A DNA stretch of 64,000 bases from Palsa-506 sp963707065 (GTDB taxonomy: Bacteria; Actinomycetota; Actinomycetes; Streptosporangiales; Streptosporangiaceae): positions 1 through 64,000 of the forward strand of contig CAVPPJ010000038.1 in assembly GCA_963707065.1 (NCBI GenBank), given 5' to 3'. Every line of letters begins with the position of its first letter. The stretch's first letter is position 1. This document shows positions 25,991 through 33,936 of the stretch, in pieces. Made by a program: the position numbers and the translations under genes. Below the pieces are notes generated by a model, which was not told the DNA's origin, did no database searches, and saw nothing but the letters and a program-made list of their open reading frames with translations.

Positions 25991-26625
25991 TCGCGGAGGA
26001 CTCCGTGCTGCTGCGCGAGGGACTGAGCAGGCTGCTGGCCGAGGCCGGGCACGAGGTGGCCGCCGCCACCGGGGACGGCGAGACCTTCCTGCGCGCGGTG
26101 GCGGAGCACCAGCCCGACGTGGTGGTGGTGGACGTCCGGATGCCGCCGACGTTCACGGACGAGGGGCTGCGGGCCGCGCTCGTGGTCCGCAGCAGCTGGC
26201 CGGAGGTCGGCGTGCTCGTTCTCTCTCAGTATGTCGAGGAACGGTATGCGACCGAGTTGCTGTCCGATCGCCCGCAGGGCGTTGGCTACCTGCTCAAGGA
26301 CAGGGTCGCCGAGCTGGCCGAGTTCCTCGACGCGCTGGAGCGGGTAGCGGCGCAGGGCAGCGTGCTCGATCCCGAGGTCGTCGCGCAACTGCTGGCCCGC
26401 AGCCGCCACCCGCTGGCCAGCCTCACCCCGCGGGAACTCGACGTGCTCGGGCTGATGGCCGAGGGCCGCTCGAACGCGGCCATCGCGGCCGCCCTGGTGG
26501 TCGGCGAGGGCGCCGTGGAGAAGCACATCAACAGCATTTTCGGCAAGCTCGGGCTGCCGCCGGCCGACCGTGACCACCGGCGGGTCCGCGCGGTCCTGCG
26601 TTACCTGGGAGCTGAGCAGTCATGA
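25978..26625 (+). CDS. NarL/FixJ family response regulator
   Basis: This 215-residue regulator has a receiver domain with acidic pocket ED (7-8), phospho-acceptor Asp52 (VVVVDVRMPP), Ser/Gln in LVLSQY and Lys in LLKDRV. A C-terminal LuxR HTH follows (LTPRELDVLGLMAEGRSNAAIAAALVV). Partner of the overlapping kinase. Its stop overlaps the DUF4097 gene by ATGA, so all three form an operon. Confidence 0.92.
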   Translation: MRVVIAEDSVLLREGLSRLLAEAGHEVAAATGDGETFLRAVAEHQPDVVVVDVRMPPTFTDEGLRAALVVRSSWPEVGVLVLSQYVEERYATELLSDRPQGVGYLLKDRVAELAEFLDALERVAAQGSVLDPEVVAQLLARSRHPLASLTPRELDVLGLMAEGRSNAAIAAALVVGEGAVEKHINSIFGKLGLPPADRDHRRVRAVLRYLGAEQS

Positions 26626-27455
26626 CCGAGCCACTGCGGATGACCACGGCCCGCCGTTTCTTCCTCATCGCCGGGACACCGGTCGCCCTGCTTATCATCG
26701 GCTGGACCGCGCTGACCGCCGTCGCCTGGGCTGCCCAGGGCAGCTACCGGGTAAACCTGGATGTTGCCACCCGCGGCCGACCCGTCTCGCTGACGGTGGG
26801 CGCCGGGGAGCTCAGCATCGGCCCGGGTACTCCCGGCCGGCTGCGGGTGACCGGCACGGCGCGCTACGCGCTCACCCGCTCGACGGTCAGGCGGCAGTCC
26901 GGCCCGGCGGGCGTGTCCATCAGCTCACGATGCCGTCAGCTGACCGGCCCGTGCTCGTTCGCTTACGCGGTGGCCGTGCCGCCTCGCGGCATCGCCGCCG
27001 TCGAGGATTCGGCCGGCGACATGACGGCCAGCGGGCTGACGGGCCGGCTTACCCTCCGGGCAGGCTCGGGCAACATCCGGGTGTCGTCGCTGTCGGGCGA
27101 GGTCCGGATCAGCGACGGCTCCGGCGACGTCAGCGGGTCGTCGCTTGCGGCCACGAAACTGACCATCAGCGCAGGATCCGGCAACGTCACGCTGACCGGC
27201 GTGGCCAGCCCGGACGTGACGGTTTCTAGCCAGTCCGGCGACACCACGCTCACGTTCACCAGGGTCCCGGCCAGGGTCCAGGTCAGCGCCGACTCCGGCA
27301 ACGTCACGCTGGTGCTGCCGCCCGGCGCTGCCGCCTACCGGGTGACGGCCCGCTCGTCTGACAGCATCCCGGTCGTGCGGGTGCCCACGAACTCGTCGTC
27401 ACCGCATGTCATCACGGTCACTGACCAGTCCGGCGACATAACCATCACCCGCTGA
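26622..27455 (+). CDS. DUF4097 (putative adhesin-like) membrane-anchored protein
   Basis: This 277-residue protein has one N-terminal transmembrane segment (FFLIAGTPVALLIIGWTALT) and a DUF4097 beta-helix of repeated SGNI/SGDV/SGNVTL/SGDTTL turns. The repeats SGRLTLRAGSGNIRV-like and SGNVTLTGV recur about every 20 residues. It lies outside the membrane by topology. DUF4097 genes often follow a two-component pair, suggesting a signal or output role. Function unknown. Confidence 0.8.
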   Translation: MTEPLRMTTARRFFLIAGTPVALLIIGWTALTAVAWAAQGSYRVNLDVATRGRPVSLTVGAGELSIGPGTPGRLRVTGTARYALTRSTVRRQSGPAGVSISSRCRQLTGPCSFAYAVAVPPRGIAAVEDSAGDMTASGLTGRLTLRAGSGNIRVSSLSGEVRISDGSGDVSGSSLAATKLTISAGSGNVTLTGVASPDVTVSSQSGDTTLTFTRVPARVQVSADSGNVTLVLPPGAAAYRVTARSSDSIPVVRVPTNSSSPHVITVTDQSGDITITR

Positions 27456-27585
27456 GCGGCCGCGGCGGTCCCGGGCTGCCGCCAGGCGACGGCCGACTCA
27501 CGACGCCGCCCGTGCAACGATGACTTCCCGGCGGGCCGGGAGTCTGCCGGATGGACTCGCGACGGAGCGAGGCCGAGGAGGAGCC

Positions 27586-28422
27586 ATGGACGTGCCCCGG
27601 ATCCTGCTGACCGGAATCATGTTCGGGGAGTCGCCCCGCTGGCACGACGGCCGGCTGTGGTTCTCCGACTGGGGCGCTCGCGAGGTCGTCACCGTCGACC
27701 TGGCCGGCCACCGCGATGTCGTCCAGCGGATGCCGGTGTTCCCGTTCTCACTGGACTGGCTGCCGGACGGGCGGCTGCTTATCGTATCGAGCGGCCTGCA
27801 GCGCCGGGAACCTGACGGGTCCCTGGTGACGCACGCCGACCTGTCCGGCCTCGCCGCGGCGTGGAACGAGATCGTCGTCGACGGCCGCGGCAACGCCTAC
27901 GTCAACCAGGCGGGCTTCGACCTGATGGCCGGCGCGGAGCCGGCCAGCGGCACCATCGCGCTGGCCGCCCCGGACGGCGCCGTCCGGGAGGTCGCCGACG
28001 GGGTGTGGTTCCCCAACGGCATGGCCGTTACCCCGGACAACTCGACCCTGATCGTGGCCGAGTCTTACCGCAGCCGGCTCACCGCGTTCGACATCGGGCC
28101 AGACGGCAGCCTGTCGGGCCGGCGCGTGTGGGCCGATCTCGGCACGGGCGTGCCCGACGGGATCTGCCTGGATGCCGAGGGCGCCATCTGGTACGCCGAC
28201 GTGCCGAACAAGCACTGCGTGCGGGTGCGGGAGGGCGGCGAGGTGCTGCAGACGATCACCGTCGACCGCGGCTGCTTCTCCTGCGCGCTCGGCGGCCCGG
28301 ACGGCCGGACGCTGTTCATCGTCGCCACCGAGTGGCGCGGTCCCGAGGGCATGCTGCAGGGCGAGCCGACCGGGCAGGTGCTGACCGTCAGCGCCCCCGC
28401 CCCGCACGCCCGCCACCCCTAG
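27586..28422 (+). CDS. SMP-30/gluconolactonase/LRE family protein
   Basis: This 278-residue six-bladed beta-propeller of the SMP-30 lactonase family shows MFGESPRWHDGRLWFSDWGA (Glu metal ligand), FPFSLDWLPDGRLLIVSS and AAWNEIVVDGRGNAYVNQ (Asn). It also has VWFPNGMAVTPDNSTLIVAE and VPDGICLDAEGAIWYADV (Asp ligand). Lactone hydrolysis is expected; the substrate is unknown. ATG 27586 is set by GAGGAG just upstream. Confidence 0.85.
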   Translation: MDVPRILLTGIMFGESPRWHDGRLWFSDWGAREVVTVDLAGHRDVVQRMPVFPFSLDWLPDGRLLIVSSGLQRREPDGSLVTHADLSGLAAAWNEIVVDGRGNAYVNQAGFDLMAGAEPASGTIALAAPDGAVREVADGVWFPNGMAVTPDNSTLIVAESYRSRLTAFDIGPDGSLSGRRVWADLGTGVPDGICLDAEGAIWYADVPNKHCVRVREGGEVLQTITVDRGCFSCALGGPDGRTLFIVATEWRGPEGMLQGEPTGQVLTVSAPAPHARHP

Positions 28423-28429
28423 ATGGGGA

Positions 28430-28446
28430 TCACCCTGGCGGGGTGA
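28430..28446 (+). terminator. Hairpin after the SMP-30 gene
   Basis: TCACCC-TGGCG-GGGTGA is a perfect six-base stem 8 bases after the stop. It is short but well placed. Confidence 0.45.
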
Positions 28447-28507
28447 GGCGGAACGCACGTCCAAATCAGTAGTCTCATTGTGACCATCTAGGTCAGGGAG
28501 GGCTGTC

Positions 28508-28546
28508 ATGTCCGACGAACGCGTCGGCCGTTCCTTCGCGGCGTAG
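28508..28546 (+). CDS. Possible 12-codon leader peptide before modA
   Basis: GGGAGGG at about 28496-28502 precedes ATG 28508 at good spacing. The frame encodes MSDERVGRSFAA and stops 84 bases before the modA ATG. The ribosome site is much better than chance for such a short frame. No Cys or rare-codon run suggests what it would sense. Confidence 0.4.
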   Translation: MSDERVGRSFAA

Positions 28547-28581
28547 TCAGCTGCGGTGGTAGGGATCGCTGATGCCGGACC

Positions 28582-28599
28582 CGAGATCAGGTGATCTCG
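28582..28599. promoter_or_regulatory. Perfect palindrome in the modA leader
   Basis: CGAGATCA-GG-TGATCTCG is an eight-base inverted repeat between the leader peptide and modA, 32 bases before the modA start. It could be an operator or a leader-RNA hairpin. Confidence 0.5.
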
Positions 28600-28630
28600 C
28601 TCAGGGCGGGATCCGACTTTAGGAGTCAGA

Positions 28631-29419
28631 ATGCGCCGTTCGATCGCTGTTGCCGCCGGCCTGGCCGTATGCGCGCTGGCCGGCTGTTCTAGCAGCGGGT
28701 CAAGCTCGGGTGCGACGCCCAGCGCCAGTAGTCAGGCGTCTTCGTCATCGGGAGCGATCACGGTGTTCGCGGCGGCATCGCTGACGGGGACTTTCACCCA
28801 GCTCGGGAAGCAGTTCGAGGCCGCCCATCCAGGGGACAAGGTGACGTTTAGCTTCGGGCCGAGTTCGGGCCTGGCCGAGCAGATCACCAACGGCGCGCCA
28901 GCCGACGTGTTCGCTTCGGCGGCGCCGGCCAACATGGAGCAGGTTGTCAAGGCAGGCGACGCGTCCAATCCCCAGAATTTCGCGAAGAACATCATGGAAG
29001 TCGCCGTTCCGCCGTCTAATCCCGCGAACGTCAAGTCCGTGGACAACCTGGCGAAATCGTCGGTCAAGGTCGCGTTGTGCCAGCCGCAGGTACCGTGCGG
29101 AGTAGTTGCGGCGGAGGTATTCAAGAATGCCGGCATCACGGTTAAGCCGGTCACGCTAGAAGCGGACGTGAAGTCCGTGCTGACGCAGGTCGAGCTCGGT
29201 GACGTCGATGCCGGCATGGTCTACGTGACCGACGTGCAGGCGGCCGGCCCCAAGGTCAAGGGAGTCAAGATCTCAGCTGACGACAACGCCTCGACGCTCT
29301 ACCCGATCGCCACCATCAGCAAGAGCAGCCACCAGAGCGTCGCGCAGGCCTTCGTCGCCTACGTGCTGTCTCCGGCCGGCCAGCAGGTGCTCGCGGCCGC
29401 GGGGTTCGAGGCGCCCTGA
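28631..29419 (+). CDS. modA: Molybdate ABC transporter substrate-binding lipoprotein
   Basis: This 262-residue lipoprotein has signal peptide and lipobox (VCALAGCSS). ModA core motifs are VFAAASLTGTFTQLGKQFE, FGPSSGLAEQITNGAPADVFASA, a D-A-G-M-V-Y-V-T-D segment and YPIATISKS. It captures molybdate or tungstate outside the cell for ModBC. RBS AGGAGT precedes ATG 28631. First gene of modABC. Confidence 0.92.
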   Translation: MRRSIAVAAGLAVCALAGCSSSGSSSGATPSASSQASSSSGAITVFAAASLTGTFTQLGKQFEAAHPGDKVTFSFGPSSGLAEQITNGAPADVFASAAPANMEQVVKAGDASNPQNFAKNIMEVAVPPSNPANVKSVDNLAKSSVKVALCQPQVPCGVVAAEVFKNAGITVKPVTLEADVKSVLTQVELGDVDAGMVYVTDVQAAGPKVKGVKISADDNASTLYPIATISKSSHQSVAQAFVAYVLSPAGQQVLAAAGFEAP

Positions 29420-29438
29420 CCGTAGATCGAGGACGGTC

Positions 29439-30302
29439 GTGGTGAGCATCATCGCCGCGCCGTCGCGCCTGACCGCCCGCGAGCGGGCCCGGCGCGCCGC
29501 CCGGGGCGGCGCTTCGAGGTCGGTGCCGGCGCCGTTGCTGGCGCCGGCACTGATCGCGGTCGGCTTCCTGGTGCTGCCCCTCGCCGGGCTGCTGATCCGC
29601 GCTCCCTGGCGCAGTCTCGCCGCGGCGCTGAGCGGGTCGGATGCGACCCAGGCCCTAGTTCTCTCGCTGTGGACCGCATCGGTGGCGACGGCGATATCCC
29701 TGCTGATCGGGGTGCCGCTGGCGTGGGTGCTGGCCCGGGGCAGCTTCCCGGGGCAGCGGCTTCTTCGCGCGCTGGTGACCTTGCCGCTGGTGCTCCCGCC
29801 GGTAGTCGGCGGGGTGGCGTTGCTGCTGGCGTTCGGGCGCACCGGATTCCTGGGCATGTACCTGGACTCCTGGTTCGGGCTGACGATCCCGTTCACGCCC
29901 ATCGCGGTGGTGATGGCCGAAACATTCGTCGCGATGCCGTTCCTGATTGTTACCGTCGAAGGAGCGCTCCGATCGGCGGACCAGGGATTCGAGGAAGCGG
30001 CGGCGACATTGGGGGCAACGCGGATGACCGTGTTCCGGCGGGTCACCGTGCCCCTGATCGCCCCTTCGCTGGGCGCGGGCGCAGTGTTGTGCTGGGCGCG
30101 GGCACTGGGCGAGTTCGGCGCGACGATAACCTTTGCCGGCGCCTTCCCCGGCCGCACCGAGACCATGCCCATCGCGGTGTACTTCGCGCTGCAGACTGAC
30201 CCCGATGCGGCAATCGCGCTCAGCCTGGTGCTGCTGCTGGTCTCCCTGCTGGTGCTGGTCTCCCTTCGCGACCGCTGGCTGCGGGGCGGCTCAGCCCTGT
30301 GA
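29439..30302 (+). CDS. modB: Molybdate ABC transporter permease
   Basis: The 287-residue permease has about six helices and the ModB EAA loop (ADQGFEEAAATLGATRMTVF). Other motifs are LVTLPLVLPPVVGGVALLLAFG and ARALGEFGATITFAGAFPGRTET, typical of ModB/CysT. GTG 29439 or 29442 is the start. It ends in a GTGA overlap with modC. Confidence 0.92.
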   Translation: MVSIIAAPSRLTARERARRAARGGASRSVPAPLLAPALIAVGFLVLPLAGLLIRAPWRSLAAALSGSDATQALVLSLWTASVATAISLLIGVPLAWVLARGSFPGQRLLRALVTLPLVLPPVVGGVALLLAFGRTGFLGMYLDSWFGLTIPFTPIAVVMAETFVAMPFLIVTVEGALRSADQGFEEAAATLGATRMTVFRRVTVPLIAPSLGAGAVLCWARALGEFGATITFAGAFPGRTETMPIAVYFALQTDPDAAIALSLVLLLVSLLVLVSLRDRWLRGGSAL

Positions 30303-31381
30303 CGCCCCAGGGCAGCGACGGCCTCGTCGTCGATGCTGAGGTCAGGCGCGGCGATTTCATACTCACCGTCGCGCTCGCGGTGGCGCCCGGGGAGGTGCTC
30401 GGCGTGCTGGGGCCGAACGGGGCGGGGAAATCTACCCTGCTCAGCGCGCTGGCCGGGCTGACGCCGGTCGCCGTCGGCCGCATTGTCCTGGCCGGGCAGG
30501 TCGTCGATGACGCAGGCACCGGGGCATTTGTCGAAGCGGCAGGCCGGCCGGTTGGTTTCGTGTTCCAGAACTACCGGCTGTTCCCGCACCTGAGCGTGCT
30601 GGAAAACGTGGCGTTCTCGCCACGTGCCCGGGGCATGGGGAGGCGGGCCGCCAGGTCAGCGGCGAGTCACTGGCTTGACCGGCTGGGCCTGACCGAGTTC
30701 GCGGACCGCAAGCCAAAGAGCCTGTCCGGCGGGCAGGCGCAGCGGGTGGCGCTGGCCAGGGCACTGGCCGGGCAGCCTGCGCTGCTGCTGCTGGACGAGC
30801 CGCTGTCGGCCCTGGACGCGGGTACTCGCCTTGACGTGCAGGCCGAGCTGAGGCGGCACCTGTCGGACTTCAACGGGCCATGCCTGCTGGTCACCCACGA
30901 CCCGCTCGAGGCGCTCGTGCTGGCCGACAGGCTGCTGGTGCTCGAAGCCGGGCGGATCGCCCAGGAGGGCACGCCCGCGCAGGTTGCGCGCCAGCCAGGC
31001 ACCGAGTACGTCGCCAAGCTCGTCGGCCTGAACCTCTACGCCGGCCGGGCCGACGGCACTGAGGTGGCACTGGCCCGGGGCGGAGCATTCCCCATCCCCG
31101 GCCGCGGCCAGCACGGTGACGTGCTCGTCGCGCTCCGGCCCTCAGCGGTGGCCATCAGCAGCCATCGTCCCGAGGCCAGCAGCGGCTGCAGCAGCTGGCC
31201 GGCCAGGGTCACCGGCCTCACCTTGCTGGCCGAGCGGATCCGGGTCGACCTCGACGGGCAGCCGCCGGCCATGGTCGAGATCACACCCGCGGCAGTCGCA
31301 GAGCTGTCGCTGACCGTGGACAGCCAGGTGTGGCTCACGGTCCGCACCGCCGACCTCGAGGTCTATCCCGCTCCGGGATAG
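30299..31381 (+). CDS. modC: Molybdate ABC transporter ATP-binding protein
   Basis: This 360-residue protein has Walker A GPNGAGKST, Q-loop VFQNYRLFPHLSVLEN, signature LSGGQAQRVALARAL, Walker B LLLLDEPLSALD and switch VTHD. A C-terminal MOP/TOBE-type regulatory domain follows (SWPARVTGLTLLAERIRVDL). GTG 30299 overlaps modB. The stop codon lies inside the right arm of a strong terminator. Confidence 0.92.
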   Translation: MTPQGSDGLVVDAEVRRGDFILTVALAVAPGEVLGVLGPNGAGKSTLLSALAGLTPVAVGRIVLAGQVVDDAGTGAFVEAAGRPVGFVFQNYRLFPHLSVLENVAFSPRARGMGRRAARSAASHWLDRLGLTEFADRKPKSLSGGQAQRVALARALAGQPALLLLDEPLSALDAGTRLDVQAELRRHLSDFNGPCLLVTHDPLEALVLADRLLVLEAGRIAQEGTPAQVARQPGTEYVAKLVGLNLYAGRADGTEVALARGGAFPIPGRGQHGDVLVALRPSAVAISSHRPEASSGCSSWPARVTGLTLLAERIRVDLDGQPPAMVEITPAAVAELSLTVDSQVWLTVRTADLEVYPAPG

Positions 31382-31387
31382 ACCTCG
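31357..31387 (+). terminator. Strong terminator overlapping the modC stop
   Basis: CGAGGTCTATCCCG (31357-31370) pairs perfectly with 31374-31387 around loop CTC, a 14-bp stem. The modC TAG is inside the right arm. Confidence 0.85.
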
Positions 31388-31672
31388 ATCTCCCAGAGGA
31401 AGCCCGGGATCGGGCTGGCCGGTCAGGGCGGCGTGATGACATGCATCGTCCAGGCTTTCCGACGAGGCGGGGTCCAGCGAAGTCCCTGGATCTGGTGGTG
31501 GTTGGACGTGACGGTTGAATCCGGTACGAGCGCTCTGATGCCCGGGGTGAAGGCGGCCAGCGGCTCGGCGCTGTCTTGTTCCAGGGGAGATAACTGCGTC
31601 GCTCCAGCTCGAGGTACCGCACCGGGGAGCCAACGCAGTGATCCTGCTGGCCGCGCGGGTAGGGTGCTGCGA

Positions 31673-32593
31673 GTGACCGCGCCCCGGGTGGCCGTCGGCC
31701 CGGTACCGAGCGATTCCGCCTGCCGGGCCATCCGCAGTGGCGGCGGCGAGCCGGCCGGCGTCGATGCGGCGGCCGACGCGCTCGTCTGGCTTGATCCCGC
31801 CGACCTGGACGGGCTGCGGCGCGCGCTCGGCGTCGCGGTCTCGGCCCGCTGGATCCAGCTCCCGATGGCCGGCGTGGAGCAAGTAGCCGCCGCCGGGATC
31901 CTGGATCCCGAGCGGGCCTGGACGTCGGCGAAGGGCGCCTATGCCGAGCCTGTCGCCGAGCACGCGCTGGCCCTCGCGCTGGCCGGGCTGCGCTCGCTGC
32001 GCCAGCGGATCACGGCCCGGTCGTGGGGTGAGCCGGCCGGGCAGAGCCTCTACGACGAGCCGGTCACGATCCTGGGCGGCGGCGGCGTCGCCGCGAGCCT
32101 GCTGGGGCTGCTAGCCCCGTTCCGGGTCGCGGCCACCGTGGTCCGCCGCGGCGCTGACCCGGTGGCCGGCGCGGCGCGCACGCTGCCGCAGGCAAGGCTG
32201 CACGAGGCACTCGCCGGGGCCCGGGTTGTCTTCCTCGCCCTCGCGCTGACGCCCGGCACCGAGCAGATCATCGGGTCCGCCGAGCTGGCCGTCATGGATC
32301 CGGGCTCATGGCTGGTCAACGTCGCCCGCGGGCGACATGTCGACACCGGCGCGCTGACGGCGGCGCTGCGTGATCGCGTCATCGGCGGGGCGGCGCTTGA
32401 CGTCACCGACCCGGAGCCGCTGCCGGACGGTCACCCGCTCTGGCAGCTGGATAACGCCATCATCACGCCGCACACTGCGGACACGCCGGAAATGGTGGAG
32501 CAGTTGCTGGCCCGGCGCATTCAGGACAACGTCGCCAGGTTCGCCGCCGGCCAGCCGCTGACCGGGCTCGTCGACCCCGCAGCGGGCTACTGA
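31673..32593 (+). CDS. D-isomer specific 2-hydroxyacid dehydrogenase
   Basis: This 306-residue NAD-binding protein shows AYAEPVAEHALALALAGLR, the Rossmann VTILGGGGVAASLLGLL, VNVARGRHVDTGAL with catalytic Arg, GAALDVTDPEPLPDGHPLW with Glu, and a late ITPHTADT with His. It reduces a 2-oxoacid or oxidises a D-2-hydroxyacid. GTG 31673 is chosen where family similarity begins; the frame is open further upstream without matching sequence. The ~290 bp after modC hold nothing else recognised. Confidence 0.82.
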   Translation: MTAPRVAVGPVPSDSACRAIRSGGGEPAGVDAAADALVWLDPADLDGLRRALGVAVSARWIQLPMAGVEQVAAAGILDPERAWTSAKGAYAEPVAEHALALALAGLRSLRQRITARSWGEPAGQSLYDEPVTILGGGGVAASLLGLLAPFRVAATVVRRGADPVAGAARTLPQARLHEALAGARVVFLALALTPGTEQIIGSAELAVMDPGSWLVNVARGRHVDTGALTAALRDRVIGGAALDVTDPEPLPDGHPLWQLDNAIITPHTADTPEMVEQLLARRIQDNVARFAAGQPLTGLVDPAAGY

Positions 32594-32706
32594 CACGACC
32601 AGCTGCAGGCCGCGCCGGCCCGCGCCGCGCCGGGCCGCGGCGGCTATGGACAATGTGGCCGCCGACGGTGCACAGTTGCGGTCTACCGCGATCAGGAGGG
32701 GACCAC

Positions 32707-32952
32707 ATGGCCAGGTTCATGGATTACCACGAGGATCTGAAGCTGCCGCAGGAAGCCATCGACCAGATAACCCAGGAGACGCGGGACGGCGCTACCGACG
32801 AGTTCGGCGTGCGGCAGGTTGAGCTGTACCACAACGCTGACGGCAAGGTCTACTGCCTGCTGGAAGGCCCGGACGAGGAGGCTATCCGCAAGCATCACGA
32901 GGCGCTGGGCATTTCCTGCGGTGACGTGCATAGTGTGAGCAGCCTGCTCTGA
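32707..32952 (+). CDS. DUF4242 small protein (SCO4226-like nickel-binding family)
   Basis: This 81-residue ferredoxin-like fold protein reads MARFMDYHEDLKLPQEAIDQ then EFGVRQVELYHNADGKVYCL and DEEAIRKHHEALGISCGDV. It matches DUF4242, for which a nickel-binding member (SCO4226) is known. AGGAGGGG lies just upstream. It is a stand-alone gene. Confidence 0.75.
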   Translation: MARFMDYHEDLKLPQEAIDQITQETRDGATDEFGVRQVELYHNADGKVYCLLEGPDEEAIRKHHEALGISCGDVHSVSSLL

Positions 32953-32967
32953 TCCCCCGCCGGGTGC

Positions 32968-33822
32968 TCAGCCGGCGCTGGCGCTGAGCACCGGGAGGTA
33001 GCCGTCGGCCTGGCCGGCCGCTGTCGGATGGTAAGACTCGGAGAGGTCGAAGATGTTCACCGAGTGCAGCCAGCTGGCTGAGTCGCAGATCTCATTGGCG
33101 GCGAACGCGGACCTGACATCGCCGAACACATCGTCGTGCCGGAACGCCGCCGCCCGAATCTGGCCGTCGAGCAGATCGGCCGCCTGATTGAGATCCGTGC
33201 GGTCGGTAGTACTCAGGCCGATGCAGCCCGCGGAGCTGCCGAGGTCGTAAAGGTGCGGGTAGCCGAGGACCACGACCCGGGCGTTCGGCGCGGCTGCGGT
33301 GATCGCATCGAGCACGCCGTCAAGCTCGCCGGGGAGCTGACTGGCCATCTCGCTTTCCGCCGTCGCGATGGCGCCGACGCAGCTGCTCGTCGAGGACAGG
33401 ACGCAGGTCTCCATCACGGAGCTGAAGCCAACGTCATTGCCGCCGATCGTGATCGAGACCAGCGTCGTGACCGTGCTCAGCGCCCAGATCTGGCTGCTGA
33501 GCACGGTGCTGGTGGTGGCACCGGCGCAGGCCACCGAGGTGTAGGAGGCGGGCTTGTTCGCGTTGTCCCAGAGTGCGGAGTAGGCATTGGTGCTCCGGTC
33601 ACAGGAACCGCTGGCGGCGATGTAGTTCCCGGCTCCCAGACCGGCGGAGTACGAGTCGCCGAGCGCGACATAGCGCACGGTGCTAGCCGCGTGCGTTATG
33701 TGCAGGCTGCTCGCCGCGTCGGCCGGAGCCGACGCGGCGAGGACGGGCAGCGCGGCGGCGCAGGCGGTGGCCAGTGCCACCGCGAAGGCGGCGCGGCGCG
33801 GGCGCGAGGCTCCTGGCAGCAC
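32968..33822 (-). CDS. Secreted SGNH/GDSL hydrolase
   Basis: This ~284-residue exported esterase has an N-terminal signal (RRAAFAVALATACAAALPVLA). Block I is VALGDSYSAGLGAG with the nucleophilic Ser. Block III is ITIGGNDVGF with Asn, and the last block SESYHPTAAGQ carries the catalytic His. Paired Cys suggest disulfides. It resembles streptomycete extracellular lipases. GTG 33822 is set by GAGGAGG six bases upstream. Confidence 0.85.
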   Translation of the reverse strand: MLPGASRPRRAAFAVALATACAAALPVLAASAPADAASSLHITHAASTVRYVALGDSYSAGLGAGNYIAASGSCDRSTNAYSALWDNANKPASYTSVACAGATTSTVLSSQIWALSTVTTLVSITIGGNDVGFSSVMETCVLSSTSSCVGAIATAESEMASQLPGELDGVLDAITAAAPNARVVVLGYPHLYDLGSSAGCIGLSTTDRTDLNQAADLLDGQIRAAAFRHDDVFGDVRSAFAANEICDSASWLHSVNIFDLSESYHPTAAGQADGYLPVLSASAG

Positions 33823-33936
33823 TGATCCTCCTCGGCAAGCTGGGGAAACTCGGCAAGCTGGGGACGCGGCTTGCGCTACACGTAGCATCTGGCTACAGCG
33901 GCAATCGACGGGCTCTACAGCCGCCCGGCCGCCGTG

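Noticed and set aside
29273..30589. 438-codon minus-strand frame over modB/modC
   Set aside because: It is antisense to a complete modABC operon and matches no family.
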